This document shows positions 11,561 to 59,010 of a stretch of 64,000 nt of DNA, piece by piece (the stretch's first letter is position 1; each line of letters begins with the position of its first letter). The DNA is from Hydractinia symbiolongicarpus. Taxonomy: Eukaryota; Cnidaria; Hydrozoa; Anthoathecata; Hydractiniidae. The notes beneath the pieces are model-generated. The model did no database searches. It was not told the DNA's origin and saw only the letters and a program-made list of their open reading frames with translations. The translations under genes were made by a program, and so were the position numbers. The DNA is taken from NCBI RefSeq assembly GCF_029227915.1, contig NC_079877.1:15424851-15488850 (forward strand). The letters run 5' to 3'.

Positions 11561-12526
11561 GAGCAGAGCGCGTGATGTATGTGCCTTACAGTTTGCTCGG
11601 ACATTGCTTCTATCCATTGACACGCAGCGTAGCTGAAACCTCCGACTTGCTCGGCATGCACTTGACTTTTTTGCTTGTGCAAATGATCTTTGTTTTGGCA
11701 CCTTCGCACTCGTTCTGTTTATGCCTTGTGAGTTTGCAAGATTGTGTTAAAACATCCATCTTTTTGATGCAGAAACGCTGGCCATCCAACATACGAAGAT
11801 TGATCGTGTCTAGCTCTTTTTGTACTGATTCTGTCCATAGACGAGCCGCCATGGTGCCTTGTCAGAGTTTGTTTTCGGTTGAAAGACTTTGATGTTGACC
11901 TTGAAGTGCTTGGCAATACCCTCAAAGTCCACTAGCTTCGTGGCACGTACCTCTTCACGTGTTAGCTTGGGATTTTCGTAGTACTCTCGTGCTAGTTTGA
12001 GGGCTGGTCTTGTTAGGAACTTTTCACGCTGCATTCGCTCTTCCCAATAGTGAACGGCTAGGCATCTCCAGAAGCACAAGCTGTCCGTTCTTTCGTCTGT
12101 CTTGTCAAAGCAGTAGATGCACCTTTTGCCGCGCAACCAGTCTGATAGAGGTCCACATCCAAGTAAAGGCTTGCTCGTAGAGATTAGCTTGATCTGCACC
12201 TGCTTGAAGACAATTCTGCCTTCGTACGATCCTGGGGTCTCGATGGTTCTCTCGGGTGGTAGGTAGGCTTTAGTCCAAAACTCCACATGTTCCAGATCCA
12301 AAAGCTTCATCTCGCATTGCTCTATGAAGGTTTCGATTTCTTCAATGCTCGATAATGACTTGGCGCTCTTCGCCTTGTGGTAATCAGACACGTCACCACC
12401 ACCTTTGTGAATATCACAGTTGAAACTGTAGACCACAGTGACTCTCATATCGATATGAGGTGTGATTTTTTGCATGATCACTTCTGTCAGTGGTTGGTTT
12501 AGATTCTTATTGAGTCGCCATGTCAT
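11560..12526 (-). pseudogene. N-terminal region of the Polinton DNA polymerase, frameshifted
   Basis: The ATG at 12526 opens the N-terminal extension of the polymerase (FIEQCEMKLLDLEHVEFW, CIYCFDKTDERTDSLCFWRCLA). The reading shifts frame near 11850 (RMLDGQRFCIKKMDVL) and again near 11660 (FSYAACQWIEAMSEQT), ending at the retrotransposon. The Cys-rich segment is typical of this N-terminal extension in Polinton polymerases. It is the same gene as 6234-8554, separated by the non-LTR insertion. Confidence in gene identity is high because order, strand and distance fit; function of the extension is not well established. Confidence 0.75.
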
Positions 12527-12561
12527 GACACGATTTCGTCTTCTAACATCTGTGCGTCATG

Positions 12562-12774
12562 TTAATCGAACATGTTCTGGATATCCTCTATACATTCGGG
12601 GTTCGTGGGTTGCAAAGATTCCTTTGCGAACATGTTTTTAATGGTATAGCAGTAATTAACAGTATCCCTCACGCTCCGTAGTCGATCAGCGAGAGCGTCC
12701 CGTGTTTCTGCTACTTGTGCCGACACGGTTTCATATAGTTTACTTATAGCTTTCCTGAACCAACTCATCTTCAT
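12562..12774 (-). CDS. Small hypothetical Polinton protein upstream of the polymerase
   Basis: Seventy residues starting with MKMSWFRKAISKLYETV, amphipathic and helical, with many Arg/Asp and no cysteines after the first third except in YCY and ECI. It lies 36 bp upstream of the polymerase start in the same orientation and is the outermost recognisable gene on this side of the element. The frame is intact. No function can be given. Confidence 0.5.
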   Translation of the reverse strand: MKMSWFRKAISKLYETVSAQVAETRDALADRLRSVRDTVNYCYTIKNMFAKESLQPTNPECIEDIQNMFD

Positions 12775-14436
<1,662 letters not shown>

Positions 14437-14441
14437 TGTAG

Positions 14442-45685
<31,244 letters not shown>

Positions 45686-45799
45686 AAATAACCAATTATC
45701 GGATATCATCTACACAAGCTCTTCATCTTCATAAACTTGGTCTGTGAAAATGTATTTTTACCACCATCTAAGGGTATTAATTTTTGAATTAGACAATTT

Positions 45800-45805
45800 A
45801 ATAAA
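45800..45805 (+). promoter_or_regulatory. Polyadenylation signal AATAAA
   Basis: AATAAA 115 bp after the stop codon of the Alr-like gene. Confidence 0.6.
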
Positions 45806-46385
45806 ATACGTCTGCTCTAATTGGTATTGGTTTACATTGCATTAAAAGAAAATTTATATTGATTGCAATAGTCATTTTTAAAATTTAGCTTTTATAATAT
45901 ACCACAGGTGTAGGTAAAATCCTCATATGGGAGTTCTTAAATTTAGAAAACCTGTTGCAACCATTTATTTCATTTCTGTATCCAAACCTCCTCATGAAAA
46001 TGAGACATGGGATGGTATACACGAAAATGAAGTCTTTTAACTACGATGAGAACTGCCTTGTATCGGTCTTCCTGAAGTAGAATACAATTCAAATATTTTG
46101 CATATGGCAAACTTTTCTTTCTAAGACATCTACAAAACTCCGGTTACTTATATTTAAAACTAAAGAAAAATTACAATAAAAAAAGTCAATTATTTGTGTT
46201 TTAACGCGGTAAAGGCCGAGAGAGGCATTATGGCCCCTACCTCTTTTATTTAGAACGACTGAGAGCGTAAACCTTGGTCAGTGGAACGGTTCATCCTATT
46301 CCAATAATAATTGCAAAAAATCATCACTTTCAATAGCTATGACGTGATAATTCAAATACTGTACTTTTCCCAAAAGTTCAATCTG

Positions 46386-46543
46386 AGTAGTTATAGAGAT
46401 GGGGGTACGATAAACCAAACTTTCCTCGAACACCCCATCTCTATATCTACTTGTACACGCAATGGTAACAATTGTTGTTTGCATGCACTCTGGAATGCAA
46501 TGTAAACTGATGATGGTAAGGAGCTGAGCAGGCTCGGGAAGTC
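46386..46543 (+). repeat. Left TIR of second Polinton-like element
   Basis: Starts AGTAGTTATAGAGATGGGGG. It contains an imperfect palindrome at 46393-46444 (ATAGAGATGG ... CCATCTCTAT) and then matches the reverse complement of 51970-52139, including AATGGTAACAATTGTTGTTT and GTAAGGAGCTGAGCAGGCT. The left palindrome is about 11 bp shorter than the right one. Confidence 0.85.
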
Positions 46544-46607
46544 ATCCCAAACGCCTACAAGATCAAGCATTTTAGGTAATACAGGTCCAGCATTAGATTA
46601 CCAACAA

Positions 46608-46844
46608 GTGCTTTTAAACAACTTTGAAAACATTATTAATAGACATATGGATATAGCAGAAGACATTAAAAGATTCCAGGATACATTACAATATGCTAGA
46701 AGTAAAGTAGATTATGTTGTTGGTGATAACGTGTATATGTTACCAAGTGATACGAACCTTAGAATTGGGAAAGTGAATAACTATAATAATGAAATCCTAG
46801 TATCAAAATCAGACTTTGGTTTGGGTACTTATCCTACAATTTGA
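46608..46844 (+). pseudogene. C-terminal fragment of an unknown element protein
   Basis: About 78 residues with FENIINRHMDIAEDIKRFQD, VDYVVGDNVYMLPSDTNLRI and ILVSKSDFGLGTYPTI. The composition is clearly protein-like and the frame is closed by TGA at 46842. The N-terminal part is missing since the left TIR is only about 65 bp away. Not recognised; possibly a minor structural protein of the element. Confidence 0.4.
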
Positions 46845-46975
46845 AAGAAGAAGACTACTGATAAAACAAAATCAGAAGTACCGACAGATGAAATAACTCA
46901 TGAGGAGGAGAAAATAGCTGTAATTTTAACTATAACTACTGTGTTTTCAATATTGTAGTATATTTTTTAGATAGA

Positions 46976-48402
46976 CTATCCTCTTTTTCTTGTCATAAAG
47001 TATGTATAGATTAACACACCTATACCTGTAATAAGAGCCCATATATTTTGTGATAGCCATCCAATGGCATCCTTTCCTCTATTTAGTATCTATGCGACCA
47101 CGGATCCCATTATACCTGGTAGTGCAGCTGCTTCTTTTCCCGCTAATTTACCAAGTAGGGCAGCGAGTGCTTTCAACTTGTTCTTTATCCATTCCTTGGC
47201 ACGTACTTTGCCACTTCCTCCACCACCACCTCCACCACTGGCTGTTGCTTCTGCTGCTGCTGATCCACCATCAGTTAATGCTTCAACGAGGAAACCAATA
47301 GTCATACCAAAGGCTGTCACAATTGATACTATTGTTACGCCTTGTTCACGGAATAGGTTTTAAATCCTTTCGCCTAGTGTACCGGTTACCTTATTTACAA
47401 AATGTGAAAGTGACTGTTTAATTTGTTGTATTTGATTTAAATATTCATCTGTTAACTTACTTAGATCCTCATTACTTTTCCTAAGATCTTCATTCTCTTT
47501 ATCCATTCTATCTTTAACTTCCTGTTTCTGTTCCTCGGTATAGCTCTCATCATTTTCCATTACATTAAGCTTTATGTACTGCTTCTTTTGCCTATTTTTG
47601 GTTTCCTTTATTCTATCATATAGAGCTTTAATTCTATCTATGAGTTTCTTAAATGCACTATTTCTTGATTTCAAATCCTTAATTATTAGAGATGTATTTT
47701 CATTACCGGAGGATATATATTCACCACCAAAGGATGAGTCTATAGTATGTGTAAAATCATCTACTCCTTTCGCTACCTCTTCTACTTTTGTAATATCATC
47801 CATTTCCAAATCAAAGCCTTTATTATCATGGCCTGATTCCAATTTTTTTAAATCTCCCTGTAGTTCAGTAGCCTTCTTACTTCTTATATCTTTTACTTAT
47901 GCCGATATAGATGAATTTGGATCAAAAACAATATCCCTAAGAAAGTTTTTACCAAACAACTCACCGTATTTTTTAGGTGATCTCCATTTACCTCCATCTG
48001 TTAATAATTTATTTTCTTTACCACCTTTACTCTTGGATGAAATCGCATCTTCATCATTCAAGAAAATCCTCTCATACAATATTTCAGCAGCATTTTTCAA
48101 TTTAACTGCTACTTTCCTATCATTTTTTAATTTTTTATATTCTCCCCTCAGTATATTTACTATATCTTTAGTTGCCTTAACCTTTTCATTTATTTGATTT
48201 AACGATTTCAATATATCTTTTTTATCATTTATTACCCATTTTGCTCGGCTTTTTTATTTATTTTATTTAATTCATCTAACCTACTATTTAATTCATTTTC
48301 CTTATGAATTGATTCATTAAGATCTATAAGGTTATAATCTTCACCGTCATCAATATCCCCATTAGATTCATCAACATCTGGAATTTCAGGTAATTCTGAC
48401 AT
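46976..48402 (-). pseudogene. Large coiled-coil membrane protein with Gly-rich linker, several stops
   Basis: ATG at 48402 (MSELPEIPDVDESNGDID). One frameshift near 48240, then a single frame to 46976 broken only by in-frame stops at 47897, 47360 and 47090. Regions in order: acidic N-terminus; long charged coiled coil (KKLNDRKVAVKL-type, then NEDLRKSNEDLSKLTDEYLN); a hydrophobic helix (GVTIVSIVTAFGMTIGFLVE); a poly-Gly linker (ASGGGGGGGSG); a basic amphipathic segment (KEWIKNKLKALAALLGKLAG); and a C-terminal TM segment (NIWALITGIGVLIYTYF) with a basic end. The amphipathic part resembles membrane-active capsid-associated peptides, but that is inference. Similar proteins are widespread in cnidarian Polintons. 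Confidence 0.6.
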
Positions 48403-48445
48403 TGTATAATATATAAATAGAATATTTTATTTTACATAAAATATA

Positions 48446-48910
48446 ATGAAACAAATCATATGCTTTGAATATAGTGGTAAAGATTGTTCAGACGCTGAAA
48501 TAGTTAAACTATTGAATTGGTATAAATATTACCATAAGTTGTACATATACTACAAATGGAAATATAAACGGACTAAAAAACTAAAATTGGTTCTAAACAT
48601 AGTTAGTATAACATTAATTGTTGTTGGTGGGATTGCTGGAACAATAACCGCAAATGGCATTATATTGGGAACTATAAGGGTGTTGGTGTCATCATACAGG
48701 GATATATGACGAAAACAAATATTACTTTATAAATTTGCATACACATCATACAATAAGGTTCTTACCTAAATACAATCGTTTTTAAATGGAATAGAATATG
48801 AGGATACTACATTTCTATCAGATTTGGTGATATTAGATGGTATTATTACTGACCTATGTCCACCAATCAATGGTATGAACAACAAGTATAAGAAGATTTT
48901 AATATTATAA
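48446..48910 (+). pseudogene. Small double-hydrophobic membrane protein, frameshifted
   Basis: ATG at 48446. A charged N-terminus (YYHKLYIYYKWKYKRTKK) is followed by a hydrophobic region of about 35 residues with a central TANG turn (IVSITLIVVGGIAG ... GIILGTI). After 48700 the reading shifts frame into QGYMTKTNIT, then SYNKVL and TFLSDLVILDGIITDLCPP, ending at 48910 just before the integrase start. It reads as a protein of about 150 residues. I recognise the type from cnidarian Polintons but know of no function. Confidence 0.45.
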
Positions 48911-48912
48911 GA

Positions 48913-49434
48913 ATGGATAAGATTTATTACTCTGATACTGGATACTGGAGAGGTAGAAGTGCAATAAGTAAGTTGGCTAAAAAAGCTGGTGCAACCAATG
49001 AAGAAGCAGAAAAATAGCTACTAAAACAACCACTGTATCAAATATATCTACCAACACCAAAGTATGTCCCGAGATGCAATTCCTCATTTTCTATTTATGC
49101 TACACCCAATGATATTCACCAGGGAGATGTCTTGTATCTTCCACATAGTAAGTACAAAAGAAAAACATATAAGTATGCTCTCTGTGTTGTGGATGTAGCA
49201 AGTAGGTATAAATCAGCATATCAACTAACTAGTAAAAGCTCAAAAGAAACTGCTGAAGCCTTTGACTGGATATATGATAATACTAAACGATCTACTGATC
49301 CAATATGGTCGGTGGACGTATATATAATAAAAGATAGATACATTAAAAGTAAACAACCAACGTTATATTATTTGGATGGTGGTCCTAAGAGATCATTTGT
49401 TTCTGAAGAGCTTCAACCCATTTGGAAACCTTAG
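48913..49434 (+). pseudogene. Polinton-type integrase, N-terminal part with one stop
   Basis: ATG at 48913 (MDKIYYSDTGYWRGRSAISK). An in-frame TAG at about 49015 is followed in the same frame by QPLYQIYLPTPKYVPRCN, then the catalytic core (DIHQGDVLYLPHSKYKRK, YALCVVDVASRYKSAYQL). The frame ends at 49434, and the second Asp and Glu motifs are not seen in recognisable form. The N-terminal motif Y-Y-S-x-x-x-x-W matches that of the integrase at 321-1037, but the two are only distantly similar. Confidence 0.75.
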
Positions 49435-51737
49435 ATTAGAATTGATCCTTCCATTTCCTTTTGCCTAGATTGTGTTTTTAATTGTGGAATTATTTTTGCA
49501 TAATCATTCATACCCAGTGCTTGGAATATCTTTTTTAGTGTAAAGTAAAAGTTTAAAAAGCTCTCTTTCTTATTTGGTTTGTACTTATTGTATAGGCGAC
49601 TTATGACAGTAAATAGATGTTGTGCTCGATTACGTTCCTCTATTGTTACAGTGGCGGATTTATGGTATGTCAAGCTAGTCGGGTCGACGTACTTGTGAAT
49701 TTGGTGAATTTCTATAAAATTTCTACACATAATACACACATGCATGTATTATGTAGTTGAGAGCATATTCATCAATGATAAGGCGTAATACGTAAGAAGC
49801 TGCTTAATTATCCTGCGAGAAACATCGAATGTTGTTTTATTAGGGGGCACAAAATTTAGTTATTTGCTTTAATTTACTGTAAAAGTTATAGGGTATAACC
49901 CTTAATTTACACTCACTGTAATTCGAGTTACTTGTTGTATTAGCGGGTGAAAAATATAAATAATGGTAATATGTGACCGTAAAAAGCATAAGTCAAACCC
50001 CGTAATTTTAACACAAGTAAGTCGAATAAGGCGAGTATTTTCATTAAGGGGTAGTGGCTTGTGAAATACTGTTAAAAACCGTTAAAAACAAAAACAAATG
50101 ATCCTTTCCTTCGTCGCACAATAGTTTTTGGCAACAAAAATAAAATAATAAACAACATATTTACTTTTGAAGATTTGTTATCAAGGCCATGAAACAGCAA
50201 AGAAATAAGAACTTGACAAAAATTGTACAACTACCCCCTGATAAATTTATTGCGAATGGCTTGTGAAGAGACTTCCATGCTGAACTGAATATAAAACTTT
50301 AAAGCCGTAGCATGTGTCGTGTTCGTACATAGTTTTTTTGTCAGCTTTTATTAAAGCTTGGCTCTTAGTTAAGTTGGATAAAGAAAGTTGTTGTGCTTGG
50401 CACTACGAATTTTCGAACTAAAAGCAGATGTAAAAGTGGAATAAGCTGCTCTTTTTAAATCAACGATTTTAGCTTAAAAGAATGGCTTACTTCACAAGAC
50501 CTCGAAATATACTATTTTCTGGTGAACTTTGTTTATCGATGGATGATGTTTAGGTAGAAGTAGATTTTGTAATGCTTATGTGTTTTTAGCTAGTTGGAAT
50601 GTAGATAAATTGTGCAGAAAAACTTTCATACTATTTTTGAACTAGAAAGATAAAAAATCACTGAGCTATAAAATTTTTGTTAGTTATATGAACACGGAAA
50701 ATGCCTTAATGCCATAAAAAATGAAAATTATATTTATAAAATATAATTTTATGTTGTCTTTATAAATTTTATTCTGCTTTTTTTTCTCACACAGGCGGTA
50801 CTCTTATTCGGCTGGTCACCAAAAATCTATTGAAATATGTTCTCCAGCGTAGAGTAAACAATGCAGTATCAAAAATTTGTAGTTCTCAAAAAAATGCCTC
50901 CTGGATAGAGGGTTAAAATAACCAAGATTTATTTTCAAGTCGTGAAAAAATTTTGACCTCAACACGGTGTGCAAACCGGTCACTATGAAACATGTCATTT
51001 TAAGTAAACCGGCTTAAATCTCAGTATAAAACTGGCTAATATATAGACCTGTCCCTGCTTGGTTTTTCTCATATTGGCTTTAATGTATTTTTAAAATGGG
51101 ATTTTATGTGCTAAGTAAAAAATGCCCTTAAACGCCTCGCCTTCTTTTAACGCCCATTTCTTAGTGACTTTGCAAAAAAATGGACTAACTTGTTTAAATT
51201 CTTGTATCCGCCCATGTGTTAGATGTGGAAACGGTTGTTTCATTAATGTGAAATAAATGTAGAATATACTATTTTTGTAGGACATCAACTTGTTCTTCTT
51301 TAATAGTGATTCTAGTATAGGGATACTTAGTGGTATAGCATAATTATATAATGCATTGTATGTATTATTAATCTGATCCCGTAAAGTTTTTATCACAATA
51401 TCGGATACATCTTGATCTTGCATGCACAGTAACTGTTTTAGGATAATAGTGAAATTCTCATCCCTCTTTTATATGCACTTCTTCCGAAAAGTGCAACTTT
51501 CAAAAACACTGTTTGAATTTATATAAACAGGAATATCACTAACTACACCACATTTTAGACAAACAAGTGTAGATGATGTTGTACTCTTAATCTTATCCAA
51601 ATCACATGCACAATCTATAATTCTTTATCATCCTTATCATCAGTATCACCAAAATAATCATCCATATGATGCCCCATATAATCAAGTAAATCTTCATCAC
51701 CTAATTCCAAAATTTCTCTATCCGTAAGTTTATTCAT
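49431..51737 (-). pseudogene. VLTF3-like late transcription factor gene, split by a TIR insertion
   Basis: ATG at 51737 (MNKLTDREILELGDEDLLDY). A zinc-binding N-terminus follows with CACDLDKIK and LVCLKCGVV, broken by a stop and a frameshift. Then 51423 to about 51225 carries ILESLLKKNKLMSYKNS. The frame enters the insertion 49649-51216 and resumes on its other side as IEERNRAQHLFTVISRLYNK, SFLNFYFTLKKIFQALG and IIPQLKTQSRQKEMEG to 49431. The helical pattern and Cys pairs fit the VLTF3 family of poxvirus-like late transcription factors found in PLVs and some Polintons. Assignment is by recognition of the C-terminal pattern. Confidence 0.6.
49649..51216. mobile_element. Non-autonomous TIR element inserted in the VLTF3-like gene
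   Basis: 1568 bp with ends CAGTGGCGGATTTATG and inverted CTTGTATCCGCCCATG, flanked on both sides by TGTTA (5 bp). Removing it and one TGTTA restores a continuous reading frame across the junction. The interior is AT-rich with no gene. The TIR resembles hAT-type ends, but a 5-bp duplication is not typical for hAT, so the superfamily is open. Confidence 0.7.
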
Positions 51738-51969
51738 CTATACTATACATACATGTCATTTCTTTAAGTCTTAAACGCATTAGACATCAGATATAACCGA
51801 AAAATAACATCGCAAAAAGAAACATCCCATTTGGTGGTAAAATTGGTTTGTTAAAAGATGTGTATGTAACATATATAACCAGATGATTTTACGTTTTGCG
51901 CTGGTGCCCTACGAGACTTCGTCTCTACCCACTGCGAGCCGGAAAGGAGCCTCACTCATCGCTTCGCAT

Positions 51970-52139
51970 TGACTTCCCAAGCCTGCTCGGCTCCTTACCA
52001 TCATGAGTTTACATTGCATTCCAGAGTGCTTGCAAACAACAATTGTTACCATTGCGTATACAAGTAGATATAGAGATGGGGTGTTCGAGGAAAGTTTGGT
52101 TAACCAAACTGTCCTCGAACCCCCATCTCTATAAATACT
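51970..52139 (-). repeat. Right TIR of second Polinton-like element, with 63-bp palindrome
   Basis: Inverted copy of 46386-46543. The outer part is a palindrome at 52070-52132, centred on GGTTAACC (52098-52105), with arms ATAGAGATGGGG and CCCCCATCTCTAT. Confidence 0.9.
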
Positions 52140-55972
<3,833 letters not shown>

Positions 55973-55976
55973 TTAA

Positions 55977-57028
55977 GAGCCATTTTCTGTAAGAATCAGG
56001 CAATACTCAATAAGGAAAGGAAGTGAGGTTTCCAAAATTACTAGATTTTTACTTATGTTAAAGATACTATGGTTTTAGGAATTTTTTGAAAATTTTGTTC
56101 GATTTCGGTTATCGGTTAAGATTTTATGGCCCATTAAATATTTGCTATTTTTGGGCCTTTTTGGGCCATTTTTAAGGAATTTCTGGGTTCCATGTTTGAA
56201 ATTATATAAATTATAAAATTAGTTAGCAGTCACTTTGATTTCATATGGATTCTGTTGTAGTCCATAAGTTCTATGGATCGTGTACCAGTTTTGCAGAATT
56301 TTTTTCACATTTAGCTAAAAATTATAGCTCAAAACCACCTCTCGGACCTTTTTTCCTAAAAATTGACCAATTTTCCCTGCTTTTGAGGCCCAAATTTGGT
56401 TACACCTTATACAGCAATGTGGGAATCTGAATGGCATTGGGTAAAGTGCTTACTTTTGTACAAAGAAAACATTAAACTAAGCATTGAAATCGTATGTGGT
56501 TTCCATCAATGACCTTCAAACTTTCGAAAAAACAATTTAGGTAACTAGTTCCAGTCCTTTTTTCCAGAATGGGCAACATTTTCAAACTACACAATATTTG
56601 AAAATGTTTAATCCAAGGTGAGTACTTCACAAAAAAAGAAAAAAATCCATGTGATCTATAGTCATGCTAGCTAGATATCATTGCTCAAAACAACCTTAAA
56701 ATTACAAAAAAATGTTACGAAAATGTCATAATTTTGGCATATAGAGCCTTACAAGAAATGCCATATCTTTATTTATAGTTGTTACTAGGAAATGTGTAGC
56801 CCCTCTTTTTTTGCAGAAAGAAAAAACCATCGTATATAAAGGTAGGATAAAGGCTATTGCTCAAAACTACCCTAAGTTTACAAATGAATTGTTACAGACA
56901 AACTCTAATTTTTCCTTCTAGAGCTTCAAAAGAAAGGTTGTATTTTTATTCATAGATGTTGACAAGAAGTGTGTAACCTAAATAGAAAGAACTTTTTGCA
57001 TTTAATGATCTATACCTAGGCTATAGGC
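55977..57028 (+). repeat. Left TIR of the TTAA element
   Basis: About 1.05 kb, inverted copy of 61402-62439, with only scattered differences. Both copies contain the same non-coding 61-codon open frame (56245-56430 and 61996-62181). Confidence 0.92.
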
Positions 57029-57448
57029 TATTGCTTGAAAGAACTTCTGCTGAGGAAATATAGGATGCTTCGAAATCAAACAATTAATAACAAGGATTTA
57101 GCAGTAAAAGATTTAGATCATAAAGCTTGGAGAACAATTAAATTACCTATTTTAGAAAAAAGTATTTTGAAGTATCTGCGAAGCCATTGCATTGTTGATA
57201 ATGTGAAATCATTGCATTGGTGATAATAATAATAGAATGTCTAATAGAATGCAAATAGAATTTACAGAAAAAAGATGTGCATGTGTTTTAATGGATAGTA
57301 TAATTGAATGTATGTATAATTAGAAGCTTTATGCAATTGTGATACATTATATAGAAGTTTAATAGCATCAACCCATGTTTCAGTTTGCTGCTGGCTAAGT
57401 TATTTTCTGATGAAGTATTATTTTTATTTAGCTAGATTAGAGCAAATT

Positions 57449-57880
57449 ATGAGTACAGAAACTGAATCTAGAAAGGAAAAAGAGTGTGTATTTAGTGACA
57501 TTAGTAATTGTGGAAAAGGGAGATATGGTGAGAGTGGATTGGTTAAAGTTTCAGAGTTAGACAGTGATATAGAGCAACACTTTAAAAAGTTAAAAATTAG
57601 TTGGGACAACATTAAACTGCAATATTGGAAGGAAAAACATCTCATAGAAACAGATCTAAAAGAGAATTATCAGATGACAATCAAATATGTCAAAAACATA
57701 GAGAAACATATGGTATTCATTGGAGACCATCATTGGTTTGTCAACATCCTGGTCACAGTAACAAAAGACCTAGAGCTGCAAGGACTGCACCAGCAAACTT
57801 GATTGCAAAACTTGAGGAAGATGGCATTCACTTACCAATTGGCTCAAAACTATGTGAATCTCATTACAAATACTGTACAT
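57449..57880 (+). CDS. Putative transposase, exon 1 (zinc-binding N-terminus; apparent frameshift)
   Basis: ATG at 57449 (MSTETESRKEKECVFSDISN). Near 57620 the reading must change frame to reach a Cys/His-rich segment: QICQKHRETYGIHWRPSLVC, QHPGHSNKRP, then KLCESHYKYC, a probable zinc-binding DNA-binding module (C-x2-H ... C-x2-H). Donor GTATGT after 57880, phase 1. The frameshift may be a real mutation, an assembly error or an unrecognised micro-intron; it is the only break in the gene. Confidence 0.6.
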
Positions 57881-57975
57881 GTATGTTATCATTTCTTTGT
57901 ATATTAAAGTTAGTTTTGATTAGTTATTTATAATATATATATTTCAATAACTACAGTGTAACTCTTAACTTACAG

Positions 57976-58375
57976 CATCGTCAAACAAAACAGAAAATTC
58001 TGGAGAGGACACAGATCACTACGACATCAGTGAAAAAGAGGATCCAGAATATTCTCCAGATGTGATGATTATGGCTGAGTCAACCTGCCCAATTGATAAT
58101 TCGTATGTTACGGCAATGGATGCCTTACATGGCAGCCCATTAAAATTCCAAATAAAAAGAAAATTTGTGTCAACTCTCACTACCAGTACCAAGAAAAAAA
58201 TTAAACAAAAATATAAAAGATCTAAGAAACTGTTAAAGCTTAATTTCGCTGCTGCAGTTGCTCCAGGTCAGGAGGAAAATGTATTAGACTTTATTAGTTC
58301 TTCAGATTCCGATGCTGATGATGACAATATTAACCAACTCATAAATATTTACCAAGCAAGTGACTCTAAAAGCAG
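57976..58375 (+). CDS. Putative transposase, exon 2 (acidic/basic linker)
   Basis: Acceptor CTTACAG, donor GTATGA, phases 1 to 2. Encodes SSNKTENSGEDTDHYDISEK, a basic nuclear-localisation-like segment (KKKIKQKYKRSKKLLK) and an acidic Ser-rich stretch (FISSSDSDADDDN). Confidence 0.7.
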
Positions 58376-58511
58376 GTATGACTGTAACAGTTATTAATCT
58401 TGTCAAATTAATCCACCTCTAGCTGGAAAGGAATTTGTAGGAGCTTTTTTAATAAAAACGTAATTGTATTTATATAGTAAGTTGGCTTGCTAGGTAATTT
58501 ATTTTTTGTAG

Positions 58512-58933
58512 ATTGGTCATACTCTCTTTGATTAACCATCAGAAGTACACAAAACAAGATATTATGAAGTTATTTGATTGCACTAAATACCAGGTCGATA
58601 CTGCTAGAAGGTGGAAATCTTCAAGTGCTTCATTGTTATTACCAATGCATCAGGTCCACAAACGACTTAAGCTTGATAATAATAAGTGTGAACACTTCCT
58701 TGAATTCATCTTCAATAGTGGCTTGTTGCAAGATGTAGCATATGGTGTATCACATATCAAGTTTGATAGTGGGATTGTTCAAAAAGTTGCCAATGCAGTT
58801 TTGACAACAAAGTATAGCCATGCTGTTACTTTGTATCTAATGCACTGCAAAACTATTGGATACCATAGCTTGTCAGAAAGTTCGTTATGGAGAATACTAA
58901 AAGCAGTTAAACCTTCTAAAAAAAAAAGTTTAG
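58512..58933 (+). CDS. Putative transposase, exon 3 (helical domain)
   Basis: Acceptor TTTTGTAG, donor GTAAGT, phases 2 to 1. Helix-rich region (YTKQDIMKLFDCTKYQVDTA, HKRLKLDNNKCEHFLEFIF, HAVTLYLMHCKTIGYHSLSE), with the general look of a helix-turn-helix or oligomerisation region between the zinc module and the catalytic core. Confidence 0.75.
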
Positions 58934-59010
58934 GTAAGTTAATTCACTTAGATAATAAAAAAGGATGCAATTGTATCAAAGATGAGCATGTAAAAACCAA
59001 TTCTTTTTAG

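Larger units (their letters stand above)
46386..52139. mobile_element. Second Polinton-like element, internally deleted
   Basis: About 5.75 kb bounded by TIRs beginning 5'-AGTA. It encodes an rve integrase fragment, a VLTF3-like protein, a large membrane-anchored coiled-coil protein and a small membrane protein, all typical of Polinton/adintovirus/PLV-type elements. DNA polymerase, capsid and packaging ATPase are absent, so it is a deletion derivative. Flanking 6-bp sequences (AATCTG, ATTTGC) are not identical, so the target duplication is eroded. Confidence 0.8.

Noticed and set aside
47064-47363. Pro/Leu-rich plus-strand frames
   Set aside because: Antisense to the Gly-rich membrane protein of the second Polinton.
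56245-56430. 61-residue frame repeated at 61996-62181 as a conserved small protein
   Set aside because: It is duplicated only because it lies in both TIRs; no evidence of coding.
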